A stretch of DNA of 64,000 bases from Flavobacterium sp. SLB02. Its GTDB lineage: Bacteria; Bacteroidota; Bacteroidia; Flavobacteriales; Flavobacteriaceae. The notes under the pieces are model-generated. The model saw only the letters and a list, made by a program, of their open reading frames with translations, was not told the DNA's origin and ran no database searches. The first letter of the stretch is position 1. Each line of letters begins with the position of its first letter. The position numbers and the translations under genes are program-made. Positions 1 through 8,780 of the stretch are shown one piece after another. The stretch covers positions 3,941,206 to 4,005,205 of the forward strand of contig NZ_CP045928.1 in the NCBI RefSeq assembly GCF_009664855.1, in the 5' to 3' direction.

Positions 1-2263
1 CTGGAAAACCAAGCATTACACCAATGCTCTTCAGGGAACAGATTTTCTGTATTATTCACGTCCAGAAACCCTTAAAGGAGATTTTTTTCTTCAGCGTTTG
101 GTTTTTTACAATTTAGAGAGCCAGGACAGCGTTTTTGTAAATAACATAAAATCATCCCGGTTTTTAAAGAACCAGGCCATTGTATATGTACAAATTGAAA
201 AAGACAGAGCATATTTAAAATACGGAATTCCAGGGGGTAAAGAGGAAACTCTCTACAGCGCCAGAGCAACTGATTTTGGTGATTTTCAATTAAATGAAAA
301 ACAAAACGGCGGTACTTTTACCCTAAAGGGAACCAATAGTACCGATTTCAATATGGTCTATTATTTTAATCTGACTAATAAATCAACAAAGCCAGTGTTC
401 AATTATGATGATGTTCTCTTAAAGGATCCTGACTTTTCAATTTCAAAAACAGCTTATGGACTAAATCAAGAGAGTACTTTCATTGCATTGGTAGTGAATT
501 CTCATAAGGGGCAGGAAAATACTCAGATTGCCAGATCAAATATTGAAATTTGGAGATCCAACCAGGGAAGTATGGAGCGCAGACAAGAAATGCTGCGAAA
601 TTCAAAAACACTTCCAAGCGAACCAAAGTTTCTGTATGATATCAAAAACAACAAAGTGGTTAAAGTGGCTTCAGTTGGCCAATTTGATCAGGTAATTATC
701 CCGGAATCAGGGAACTTCAAAGGTGTATTTGCCCTTGATAAAAAACCATACACAATAGAAGTAGACTGGACTTTTAACGAACGTAGTGATCTTTATTGGA
801 TTGATGCTTCAACAGGACAAGCGAGAAAAGTACTAACAGGAGTTTTTGGTAGCCCATCCTCTAATCCACAGGGAACTTTTGCTGTTCTTTATGATGAGAA
901 ACAAAAATGCTGGATGGTTTTTGACAGTGAGACAATGCAGTTTAAAAACATAAGTTCACAGATTCCTTTCCCTGTTTTTGATCAGAATGTAGATATGGCA
1001 TCTGCCAATACTGCCTTTGGTCTGGCAGGCTGGTTAAATAACGGCAATACAGTTGTGCTTTACGATCAGTATGATTTGTGGGCAATTGATCTTACCAATC
1101 AAAAAAAGGCCTATTGTATCACTGAGGGTTTTGGAAGAAAAAACAATATAGAACTTCGTTATAACGAAAATGGCTTTATAGGGGATTTAGACCATAGAGA
1201 GTCAATTACTTTAGTAGGTTTTGATACTGTGCATAAATCTAAAGGAGTTTACCAATTAACCAATAAGAATTCTATAACAAAGGTATTTGCAAATCCTGAT
1301 TATAATGTAAAGATTGAGACTGTTTCAGCAGATAATTCAACGGTACTTTTTACAAAAGAAAGCTATACTATTTTTCCGGATTTATGGTGGGGAACAGCTA
1401 GTTTTGGATCTCAGCAAAAAGTTACCGATCTCAATCCACAGCAAAAAACATATGCCTGGGGAACTGCAAGAGTATTGACCTGGAAAAGCTTCAGCGGAAA
1501 AGAAAACCAAGGTAATGTCTATCTTCCGGAGAATTACCAAAGCAAAAAAACATACCCTGTTATTGTTCATTTTTACGAAAAACATACCCAAGATTTCAAT
1601 GTGTATCAAGCCCCTGAGGTTAGTACATCAAACATCAATATTCCAACTTTAGTGAGCCAGGGCTATATTGTTTTTCAGCCAGATGTACATTACAGGTATG
1701 GAGATCCGGGAAACAGTGTGTATAATGATGTAATTAGCGGTGTTGAATATCTAATTGCACAAGGCATGACCGAAAAAGGAAAAATTGGCATTCAGGGACA
1801 TAGTTTTGGCGGTTACCAAACCTCATTTTTACTTACTAAATCAGATCTTTTCAATTGTGCAATTGTAGGTTCTGGAGTAAGTAATTTTACGGCCAATTAT
1901 CCCGTTATGCGATCCAATGGGATTTCCACCATGTTCAAGTACGAAGCTGATCAATACCGTATGGGAAGTTCTCTATATGATAATTTGCAGGGATATATTG
2001 AAAACTCCACGATTTTTGCCGCTAAGAATATTAAAACTCCTGTACTTATTTTTCATAATGATAATGATCGTGCAGTGCCTTATCAGGAAGGGCAATCCTT
2101 ATTTTTTGCACTTCGTCGTTTAGGAAAAACAGCCTTATTGGTCAACTATAAAAAAGAAGGACATACTCTAGAGGATGCTGCAAATAAAAAAGACTGGACA
2201 ATCAAAATGCAACAGTATTTTGATTATTATTTAAAAGGTTCGGATAAACCCAACTGGATGTAG
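1..2263 (+). CDS. S9 (prolyl oligopeptidase) family serine peptidase, 5' end outside the window
   Basis: The frame is open from base 2 with no stop, and the 32 codons before the first possible start (TTG at 98) read as normal protein, so the gene begins outside the window and 98 is not a real start. The first two thirds are beta-rich, fitting the S9 propeller-like domain. The last 250 residues form an alpha/beta hydrolase domain with the nucleophile motif GHSFGGYQ (Ser codon at 1802-1804), the acid region FHNDNDRAVPYQEG and the catalytic His in EGHTLED (His codon at 2162-2164). The family cleaves peptides, often after proline; the Bacteroidota members are usually exported. The exact specificity cannot be seen. 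A 135-bp spacer with a stem-loop separates it from the M16 peptidase, so the two may form a peptide-degrading pair. The family call is firm; the missing N-terminus hides any signal peptide. Confidence 0.9.
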   Translation, partial: WKTKHYTNALQGTDFLYYSRPETLKGDFFLQRLVFYNLESQDSVFVNNIKSSRFLKNQAIVYVQIEKDRAYLKYGIPGGKEETLYSARATDFGDFQLNEKQNGGTFTLKGTNSTDFNMVYYFNLTNKSTKPVFNYDDVLLKDPDFSISKTAYGLNQESTFIALVVNSHKGQENTQIARSNIEIWRSNQGSMERRQEMLRNSKTLPSEPKFLYDIKNNKVVKVASVGQFDQVIIPESGNFKGVFALDKKPYTIEVDWTFNERSDLYWIDASTGQARKVLTGVFGSPSSNPQGTFAVLYDEKQKCWMVFDSETMQFKNISSQIPFPVFDQNVDMASANTAFGLAGWLNNGNTVVLYDQYDLWAIDLTNQKKAYCITEGFGRKNNIELRYNENGFIGDLDHRESITLVGFDTVHKSKGVYQLTNKNSITKVFANPDYNVKIETVSADNSTVLFTKESYTIFPDLWWGTASFGSQQKVTDLNPQQKTYAWGTARVLTWKSFSGKENQGNVYLPENYQSKKTYPVIVHFYEKHTQDFNVYQAPEVSTSNINIPTLVSQGYIVFQPDVHYRYGDPGNSVYNDVISGVEYLIAQGMTEKGKIGIQGHSFGGYQTSFLLTKSDLFNCAIVGSGVSNFTANYPVMRSNGISTMFKYEADQYRMGSSLYDNLQGYIENSTIFAAKNIKTPVLIFHNDNDRAVPYQEGQSLFFALRRLGKTALLVNYKKEGHTLEDAANKKDWTIKMQQYFDYYLKGSDKPNWM

Positions 2264-2295
2264 TACAAGCCTATATATTAGTATAATCCTAAAGC

Positions 2296-2341
2296 CTGTT
2301 ATTTGAAGGTTTCTTAATCAAGCCTTCAAATACACAGCAGG
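2296..2341 (+). other. Stem-loop between the two peptidase genes
   Basis: TATTTGAAGG at 2300-2309 pairs perfectly with CCTTCAAATA at 2323-2332, and the flanking CCTG/CAGG extends the stem. No U-tract follows, so it is not a standard intrinsic terminator. It may protect or attenuate the transcript. Confidence 0.4.
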
Positions 2342-2398
2342 AATTTCTTATACTAAATTTAAGAAAAATCAATCAAAAAAACATTAGAAATCAATAAG

Positions 2399-5215
2399 AT
2401 GAAAGTAAAAATAGTTTTAGTGCATTTTATGATTCTGGGTTTAACTCAGGTATCAGCACAATTTAAAACAACAATCCCCTTGCGAAAAGATGTAGTTCAT
2501 GGCACTTTGAGTAATGGAATGCAATATTTTATTCTACATAACCAATGGCCCAAAGACAGAGCAGATTTTTACTTTGTTCAGAATGTAGGGGCCATTTTAG
2601 AGGACGAGAATCAAAATGGTCTGGCGCACTTTTTAGAACATATGGCTTTTAACGGAACAGAGCATTTTAAAGGAAAAGCAATAATTGATATGTTGGCCAA
2701 ACATGGTGTAACCTTTGGTCGTGATATTAATGCATATACAGCCCATGATGAAACGGTTTACAATTTAAGCAATGTACCGGTTAAGAATCCCGCTTTATTG
2801 GATTCATGTTTATATGTTTTGCACGATTGGTCTGGTTTTTTATCTTTAAAAGATGCCGAAATTGATGCCGAAAGAGGCGTGATTCAAGAAGAGTGGCGTA
2901 CCAGAAGAAACGCCGATTTAAGAATTGGATCGCAGTTAGAACCGGTCATTTACAACGGGTCAAAATACGCAAAAAGAGATGTTTTGGGAGATATGGATCT
3001 TATCCGAAATTTCAAATACAAGCAGTTACGGGATTACTATAAAAAATGGTATCTGCCAAACCATCAGGCCGTAATTGTTGTTGGAGACATTGATCCTGCC
3101 AAAATAGAACAGCAGGTTAAGAAAATAATGGGTTCAATTCCAATGCCTGCCAACGCTGTAGAGCGTACTTATGAAGTAATTGCTGATAACGATAAATTGT
3201 TGTATAAACTGGCCTTGGACAAAGAAGCGCAGAGAACATCCATTTCATTAAACTTTAAAAAGAATAAACCAGTAATTCAGGATCTTGCAGCCTTTGAAAA
3301 TAGTATTGCAGAACAATTGGCCTTACAAATGCTCAACAATCGTTTTAGAGAATATACATTAAACAACGAAACGGCTTTACTCTCAGTGGGAGTAAGTCAT
3401 TCGAGTTTAACGCGTTTGACCTCTTTTTTTACCTTAACGCTTAATCCTAAAAACGCACGATTGCTAGAAGCCTTTGAGCAGGCGTACACAGAATATGAGC
3501 GAGCAATTCAAAATGGTTTTACCAAAGAAGAACTCGATCGTGTAAAAGAAAATATGCGCACGGGTTATGAAAATCAGCTAAAAAACAAAGATAAGATCAG
3601 TAATGAAAACTGGGCTTCGCAATTGCAGAATTACTTTTTAGAGGCTTCTCCTGTAATGAGTTTAGAAGACGAGGTGGAGTTGGTAAAAGCAACTTTAGCT
3701 AAAATAGACCTAAATGGAATCAATAAAGTCTTTCGCGCCCTTCCAACAGAAAAAAATCAGGTTTTAACCGTTTCAGGACCAGAAAAAGAAAATCTTACCT
3801 ATCCAAGTGAGACAGATTATACTGCGGTAATTAAAAAAGTAAAAGAGCAAAAGTTAGCACCTTATAGCGAGACAGTTGCAAATGCTGCTTTGGTCGCAGA
3901 TAAACTTACCGTTAAACCAATTGTTAAGAGATTTGAAATTAAAGGAATCAAAGAAGCCAAAGGATATACTTTAGATAATGGAGCCAGGGTAATTATCTAT
4001 CCAACCACTTTAGCACAGGATCAGATTCTTTTTTCAGCCTTTAGCCCGGGAGGAATTTCTTTATTGCCACAAGAAGATCTTGCATCCTCACAAATTGCAG
4101 CAGTTTTAGCCAAAAACTCCGGATTAGGAGATTTTAAAGTTACCGATTTACAAAAACAACTTTCAGGAAAGACCGTAAAGGTAAGTCCTTTTATTGGTGA
4201 ACATTACGAAGGTTTTAGCGGAAGTGCCGTTAAAAAGGATTTAGAAACACTCTTGGAACTGACGTATTTATATTTTAAAAATCCAAGATTCGAGAGTCAG
4301 GCCTACAAGCGAATCATCGATTATTATGGCAATACACTTGAAAATATAAATCAAGATAACAGCAAAATCTTTGGAGATACAATTGCTTTGTTAGACACTA
4401 ACCACAGTAAAAGAACTTTTCTTTTAAGCAAAGAAAACCTTGGAGAACTAAACTTTGAGCTTGCCTGTAAAATATACAAAGAGCGTATTTCAAACGCTTC
4501 TGATTTTACTTTTGTTTTTGTTGGAAATATTGCTGAGAATGACCTTGACCTAATCAATAAATATCTGGGGAATCTTGCAGGAAATAAAACTCAGGAAAAG
4601 TTCATAGACCATAAAACAGCAATGGCAAAAGGATTTTCTAAAGAAAAACTGATCAGAGAGATGAGTATTGCTAAAACCAGTATTTATGTACATCTGGAAA
4701 ATAGAAATGTAGTGTTTTCAGAGAAAAACCAAATTATGGCCTATATGCTTTCCCAATTATTAGACAAACGTTATTTAGAAAAAATCAGAGAAGACCAGGG
4801 CGGAAGTTATGGTGTACAAACCCAGAGTTCATTATCTAGAGATCCATCTGCGGTTTTCTCCCTTCGTATAAGCTTTGACTGTAATCCTGAAAAAGACGAC
4901 AAATTGCTTGACATTGTATATAAGGAACTGGACAGTATTGCAAAAAATGATGTTTCAGATAAAGATTTATCAGACATTAAAGAAGATTTGATCAAAAGCA
5001 ATCAGCAAAATATCAGGTCCAATTCATATTGGATCAGTACTATTGTAGAGCAGTTAAAAACTAGCGATAAATTCCTAAGCAGCTCTCAATATGAGACACT
5101 GATTAAAAATATTTCGATAAAAGATATTAAAAAATATGCAAGTCAAGTACTTCGGCAAGCAGATAAAGTCCAGGTCTTGATGCAGGCAAAGACAAGTGAG
5201 CCTGCTTTTAAGTAA
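2399..5215 (+). CDS. M16 family zinc metallopeptidase (insulinase/pitrilysin-like), exported
   Basis: A 938-residue protein with an N-terminal signal peptide ending near VSAQ (residue 21). The inverted zinc motif HFLEH is at residues 77-81, and the third ligand Glu158 (in AEIDAERG) follows at the spacing expected for the family (76 residues after the second His). Residues 35-230 form the active M16 domain and about 230-420 the inactive partner; a second M16 pair fills residues 520-930 and lacks the zinc motif. This is the usual one-chain, four-domain arrangement of about 930 residues. It probably degrades peptides in the periplasm or at the outer membrane. The ATG at 2399 is the only start that gives a clean signal peptide. 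A strong hairpin follows at 5303. Confidence 0.93.
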   Translation: MKVKIVLVHFMILGLTQVSAQFKTTIPLRKDVVHGTLSNGMQYFILHNQWPKDRADFYFVQNVGAILEDENQNGLAHFLEHMAFNGTEHFKGKAIIDMLAKHGVTFGRDINAYTAHDETVYNLSNVPVKNPALLDSCLYVLHDWSGFLSLKDAEIDAERGVIQEEWRTRRNADLRIGSQLEPVIYNGSKYAKRDVLGDMDLIRNFKYKQLRDYYKKWYLPNHQAVIVVGDIDPAKIEQQVKKIMGSIPMPANAVERTYEVIADNDKLLYKLALDKEAQRTSISLNFKKNKPVIQDLAAFENSIAEQLALQMLNNRFREYTLNNETALLSVGVSHSSLTRLTSFFTLTLNPKNARLLEAFEQAYTEYERAIQNGFTKEELDRVKENMRTGYENQLKNKDKISNENWASQLQNYFLEASPVMSLEDEVELVKATLAKIDLNGINKVFRALPTEKNQVLTVSGPEKENLTYPSETDYTAVIKKVKEQKLAPYSETVANAALVADKLTVKPIVKRFEIKGIKEAKGYTLDNGARVIIYPTTLAQDQILFSAFSPGGISLLPQEDLASSQIAAVLAKNSGLGDFKVTDLQKQLSGKTVKVSPFIGEHYEGFSGSAVKKDLETLLELTYLYFKNPRFESQAYKRIIDYYGNTLENINQDNSKIFGDTIALLDTNHSKRTFLLSKENLGELNFELACKIYKERISNASDFTFVFVGNIAENDLDLINKYLGNLAGNKTQEKFIDHKTAMAKGFSKEKLIREMSIAKTSIYVHLENRNVVFSEKNQIMAYMLSQLLDKRYLEKIREDQGGSYGVQTQSSLSRDPSAVFSLRISFDCNPEKDDKLLDIVYKELDSIAKNDVSDKDLSDIKEDLIKSNQQNIRSNSYWISTIVEQLKTSDKFLSSSQYETLIKNISIKDIKKYASQVLRQADKVQVLMQAKTSEPAFK

Positions 5216-5302
5216 GTATGATGTATAAGAACGGCAATTCTTAAGATTAATTTTAATAGTCTTTTATGAATTTTTGAATTAGTAAGCTTTTAGTAAAGAC
5301 TA

Positions 5303-5330
5303 AAAAGAGCTGTTTGCCGACAGCTCTTTT
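5303..5330 (+). terminator. Probable intrinsic terminator after the M16 gene
   Basis: AAAAGAGCTGT at 5303-5313 pairs perfectly with ACAGCTCTTTT at 5320-5330 across a 6-base loop. The U-run is short and merges with the stem end. It lies 88 bases past the M16 stop codon. Confidence 0.7.
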
Positions 5331-5567
5331 AAAAAACCGGTAGTGTTCAAGATCAGGCATTTTTCTAAAATAACGATATGTTGTAGTAAAAGTGGGTTAA
5401 TTTTAGTTTCAGTTTTGAAGATTTACTTTTGGACTTGAGTTTTTTTAATAGTTTAAATGAGTTGTTAAATATTTTGCCTCAATGAGAAGACTCGAATGAT
5501 TTTTTTTCTTGAAAATACAGGGGCTTAAATTTTTTGATAAAATGCAAACCAAATTTATTGAACCACA

Positions 5568-5600
5568 AAAAGCCTGAAAAATATTGATTTCTCAGGCTTT
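5568..5600. terminator. Possible second hairpin terminator
   Basis: AAAGCCTGA at 5569-5577 pairs with TCAGGCTTT at 5592-5600. The loop is 14 bases and the flanking T-tract is weak on both strands. It may close the short minus-strand reading frame at 5730-5912 or back up the terminator at 5303. Confidence 0.4.
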
Positions 5601-5729
5601 CACTTTTAACCCTGTAAGCCTAAGGGGACAATTCTGGAGGTGTTTTGAAGATGCTTTAAAGAAAATTAATTTCATTACCTATTGATTGCTTTTCCAGTAA
5701 CTTTTCTAAATATCAATTATGATTATTTG

Positions 5730-5912
5730 TTATAGATCATGTTTTCTATATTCTAAAAGTCTTTCGGCGATTTGTGTTTGAGAAAATCCTTTATTTTTCA
5801 TATTCAAATCAAACTCAATTAAGTTCTCAATATATTCAATGGGAAATAGTTGGATATATTTAATACCATCTTTTTCAAAGAGTAATTCATCTTGTGTTTT
5901 GCTCAACTTCAA
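5730..5912 (-). CDS. Small hypothetical protein or gene remnant
   Basis: A 60-residue frame opening at a TTG codon, with protein-like composition and an ending such as SQTQIAERLLEYRKHDL. I do not recognise the family. An ATG slightly upstream, near 5933, starts a different frame that stops after 15 codons, which suggests the original N-terminus was lost to a frameshift. It stands alone in a long spacer. It could be a decayed helical regulator or the C-terminal piece of a longer protein; expression is uncertain. Confidence 0.3.
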   Translation of the reverse strand: MKLSKTQDELLFEKDGIKYIQLFPIEYIENLIEFDLNMKNKGFSQTQIAERLLEYRKHDL

Positions 5913-6111
5913 AAATTCGGATATCGGCTCTCATGTATAAATCCTTCTTCATATAGACTAATAATGCTTCAGACTCGGTATCTATCCTGGCACACTAATT
6001 AAATTTTCCAGTTTTTTTAAGGATTAAATACTGTATGTATTAATTCAATTAATTTCATATTTCTAATGTAACGTCTTTATAATTAAGCCTTAATCCAAAA
6101 ACAAGAGACCA

Positions 6112-6128
6112 AATTCTAGACTAGAATT
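6112..6128. promoter_or_regulatory. 17-bp perfect palindrome upstream of egtB
   Basis: AATTCTAG-A-CTAGAATT, centred about 110 bases before the egtB start. It is a plausible dimeric-regulator operator for the ergothioneine operon. A TATAAT sequence lies near 6194, but no clear TAnnTTTG box was found. Confidence 0.35.
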
Positions 6129-6228
6129 ATTAAATTAATACTATTTTTTATTTAAAATTAATTATTCTTTTTTTTAAATTACTAACTTAGAGTATAATAC
6201 AACTCACAAACAGCAGTAATTTATTAGT

Positions 6229-7368
6229 ATGATAGCACGTTTCTTAAAAGTCAGACAAAAAACAGAACAAATTTGCACTCCCTTACTTGTAGAGGATTAT
6301 TCGGTACAACCCAGCGATTTTGCTTCGCCGCCAAAGTGGCATTTGGCCCATACTACCTGGTTTTGGGAAGAGTTTCTACTCACCAAATACAACCCTGATT
6401 ATAGAGTTTACCATCCTGATTTCTCTTATTTATTTAATAGTTATTACAATACAGTTGGAAAAAGGGTGCAGCGTCCCGCCAGAGGATTTATGACAAGACC
6501 ATCTGTAGAGGCTGTTTACGCTTACAGGAATTCTGTTACTGCTGCCGTTGAACTGTTTATGAAAAACGATTTGAACCGGGAAATACTTGATATTATTGAG
6601 ATCGGAATCAATCACGAAGAACAGCATCAGGAACTCTTAGTATACGATATAAAATACCTATTGGGAACACAGGCCACTTTTCCTTACTATGGTAATCATT
6701 TTTTACCTCTTGCAGAACAGAAAGAGACTGGTTTTATAAAAATTGAAGCGGGGGTATATGAAATTGGACATGCAGGATCTTCTTTCTGTTTTGATAATGA
6801 ACTAGGAAGACATAAAGTGTATTTGGCTGATTTTGAAATTTCAAATGCATTGGTAACCAATGGGGAATACCTGGAGTTTATAGAAGAGGGCGGTTACAGC
6901 AACTTTAATTACTGGCATGATGAAGGTTGGGCATGGGTCAACCAAAATGAAGTTCAAGGGCCATTGTACTGGCATAAAATAGAAAATCAATGGTATGTAT
7001 ATCATCTAAATGGCTTGCAGAAAATCGAAGCAGATTTACCTGTCATGCACCTGAATTATTACGAAGCTTTTGCTTATGCCCAATGGAAAGAAATGCGATT
7101 GCCCACAGAATTTGAATGGGAAATAGCCAGCAGCCAATTCTGCTGGGGAAAAGCTTGGGAATGGACCAACAGTGCTTATCTGGCTTATCCCAATTTTAAT
7201 AAAGCGCCCGGTGCACTTGGAGAATATAACGGAAAATTTATGGTCAATCAAATGGTTTTAAGAGGAGCTTCAATAGCAACGCCCGAGCACCATAGCCGAA
7301 AGACCTACCGTAATTTTTTTCATGCCTCAATGCGTTGGCAGTTTTCCGGTGTACGATTGGTGAGGTGA
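6229..7368 (+). CDS. egtB: EgtB-like sulfoxide synthase (ergothioneine biosynthesis)
   Basis: A 379-residue non-haem iron enzyme that in ergothioneine synthesis joins the imidazole C2 of hercynine to a thiol donor and oxidises it to the sulfoxide. The N-terminal DinB-like domain carries the three-His iron site: HLAHTTWFWEEF (His41 the likely ligand) and NHEEQHQEL (His129, His133). From about residue 165 a formylglycine-generating-enzyme/SUMF1-like domain follows, with RLPTEFEWEIA and the C-terminal RNFFHASMRWQFSGVRLVR typical of the family. The length matches short Bacteroidota EgtB proteins and is below the roughly 430 residues of the mycobacterial enzyme. No egtA or egtC is nearby, which would fit a type using cysteine directly, but that is inference. 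It is first in a five-gene operon with egtD fourth. Confidence 0.88.
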   Translation: MIARFLKVRQKTEQICTPLLVEDYSVQPSDFASPPKWHLAHTTWFWEEFLLTKYNPDYRVYHPDFSYLFNSYYNTVGKRVQRPARGFMTRPSVEAVYAYRNSVTAAVELFMKNDLNREILDIIEIGINHEEQHQELLVYDIKYLLGTQATFPYYGNHFLPLAEQKETGFIKIEAGVYEIGHAGSSFCFDNELGRHKVYLADFEISNALVTNGEYLEFIEEGGYSNFNYWHDEGWAWVNQNEVQGPLYWHKIENQWYVYHLNGLQKIEADLPVMHLNYYEAFAYAQWKEMRLPTEFEWEIASSQFCWGKAWEWTNSAYLAYPNFNKAPGALGEYNGKFMVNQMVLRGASIATPEHHSRKTYRNFFHASMRWQFSGVRLVR

Positions 7369-7407
7369 TTTTTTGAAATCAGCTCAGTTTTAAAAAACAA
7401 AAATACT

Positions 7408-8769
7408 ATGAAAAAGTTTGATTATATTATCATCGGAAGCGGACAGGCAGGTATTCCTTTGGCCTTTAGCCTATCAAAAGAAGGAACCGTTGCCATTATT
7501 GAAAAGAGTTTTTTAGGAGGAACATGCGTCAATAATGGTTGTATCCCCACCAAAGCGTATGTCGCCAGTGCCCGAAGAGTCTGGGATGCTTTTCATGGTG
7601 ATGATTTAGGTGTTGAAATTCCTAAAGGAACAAAAGCCAACCTCAAAAAAATTAAAGCGCGTAAAGATGAGTTGGTCAATGAATCCCGTTCCAATATCGA
7701 GAAAGCGATTAACAGAGATGAAAAAATTACCTTATATCATGGTGAAGCTCATTTTTTGAGCAACTATCAGGTAAAAGTTGCAGATACAATCCTGACTGCC
7801 AAAAAAATATTTATCAATGTAGGGGCAAGGGCAGTAGTGCCTGAAGAATATCAGCAGGTTCCTTTTTATACCAATGAAAACATTCTGGAAATTACAGAGA
7901 TTCCTAAACATTTGATCATCATAGGAGGAAGTTATATTGGTTTGGAATTTGCTCAGATCTTCAGAAGGTTTGGCAGTGAAGTCACCATCATTGAACGTAA
8001 TAAAGAATTGATCAACAGAGAAGATCAGACCGTAACTGATGTGGTAGCTCAAATCATGAAGGCAGAAGGTGTCGATCTTGTTTTTAATGCCAAAGACATT
8101 AGTGTAAAAGAAAATAAAAAACAGAGTATTATCCTTAAGACAGATACTGCGGAAATAAATGGGACGCATTTGTTATTAGCCATTGGTCGGGCTCCTAATA
8201 CCGATACGCTGCAATTGGAGAATACCACTATTAAATTGGATGATAAAAAGTATATAAAAGTCAACAATTACTGTCAGACAAATGTTCAGGGTGTTTTTGC
8301 CATTGGAGATTGTAACGGTCAAGGCGCTTTTACACATACGGCCTACAATGATTTTCAAATTGTGAAGAGTTTTCTTTTAAAGAAAAAAAAGCGAAAAATT
8401 AGCGAGAGAATCACCACTTACGGATTATTTATAGATCCGCCTCTGGGCAGAATTGGAATGACAAAAAAAGAAGCCCTGGAAAAAGGATATGAAATTTTGG
8501 TAGGGTATCGCCCAATGACCAAAGTAAATCGCGCTAAAGAAAAAGCAGAAACCCTGGGTTTTATGGAAGCTGTAATCGATGCTAAAACCAATCTTTTTTT
8601 AGGAGCTTGTGTCTTTGGCGTTGGCGGCGATGAAATCATAAATGGGATTACCAATTTAATGTATGCCAAAAAGCCTTATACCGTTTTAAGGGATTCGGTG
8701 CATATTCATCCCACGGTGAGCGAACTTATCCCAACGATGCTGGAAGATTTAAAACCCATTGCTAAATAA
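7408..8769 (+). CDS. FAD-dependent pyridine nucleotide-disulfide oxidoreductase (class I)
   Basis: A 453-residue flavoprotein of the glutathione/mercuric/mycothione reductase family. It shows the FAD motif GSGQAGIPLAFSL at residues 10-22, the redox-active pair in GGTCVNNGCIPTKA (Cys40, Cys45), the nucleotide-binding IIGGSYIGLEFAQIF near 172-185, a second FAD motif VFAIGD at 297-301 and the C-terminal HPTVSE dyad (His434, Glu439) contributed by the partner subunit. A Glu follows the second Rossmann strand, which favours NADH over NADPH. Lying between egtB and the transporter, it is a candidate reductase for a small thiol disulfide such as oxidised ergothioneine, but this substrate is a guess from context. 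No mercury genes are present, so a mercuric reductase role is unlikely. Confidence 0.88.
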   Translation: MKKFDYIIIGSGQAGIPLAFSLSKEGTVAIIEKSFLGGTCVNNGCIPTKAYVASARRVWDAFHGDDLGVEIPKGTKANLKKIKARKDELVNESRSNIEKAINRDEKITLYHGEAHFLSNYQVKVADTILTAKKIFINVGARAVVPEEYQQVPFYTNENILEITEIPKHLIIIGGSYIGLEFAQIFRRFGSEVTIIERNKELINREDQTVTDVVAQIMKAEGVDLVFNAKDISVKENKKQSIILKTDTAEINGTHLLLAIGRAPNTDTLQLENTTIKLDDKKYIKVNNYCQTNVQGVFAIGDCNGQGAFTHTAYNDFQIVKSFLLKKKKRKISERITTYGLFIDPPLGRIGMTKKEALEKGYEILVGYRPMTKVNRAKEKAETLGFMEAVIDAKTNLFLGACVFGVGGDEIINGITNLMYAKKPYTVLRDSVHIHPTVSELIPTMLEDLKPIAK

Positions 8770-8780
8770 GAAGTATTTTA

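Larger units (their letters stand above)
5216..6228. other. Gene-poor spacer, about 1 kb
   Basis: Between the M16 gene and egtB I see two hairpins (5303 and 5568), one doubtful 60-codon minus-strand reading frame (5730-5912) and a 17-bp palindrome at 6112. The last 200 bases are very AT-rich. No RNA gene is recognised. Confidence 0.6.

Noticed and set aside
98..100. TTG at 98 as the start of the S9 peptidase
   Set aside because: The same frame is open and protein-like back to base 2, so the gene is cut by the window edge.
7408..8769. Mercuric reductase or dihydrolipoamide dehydrogenase
   Set aside because: No mer genes, no heavy-metal domain and no dehydrogenase complex genes nearby; the egt context fits better.
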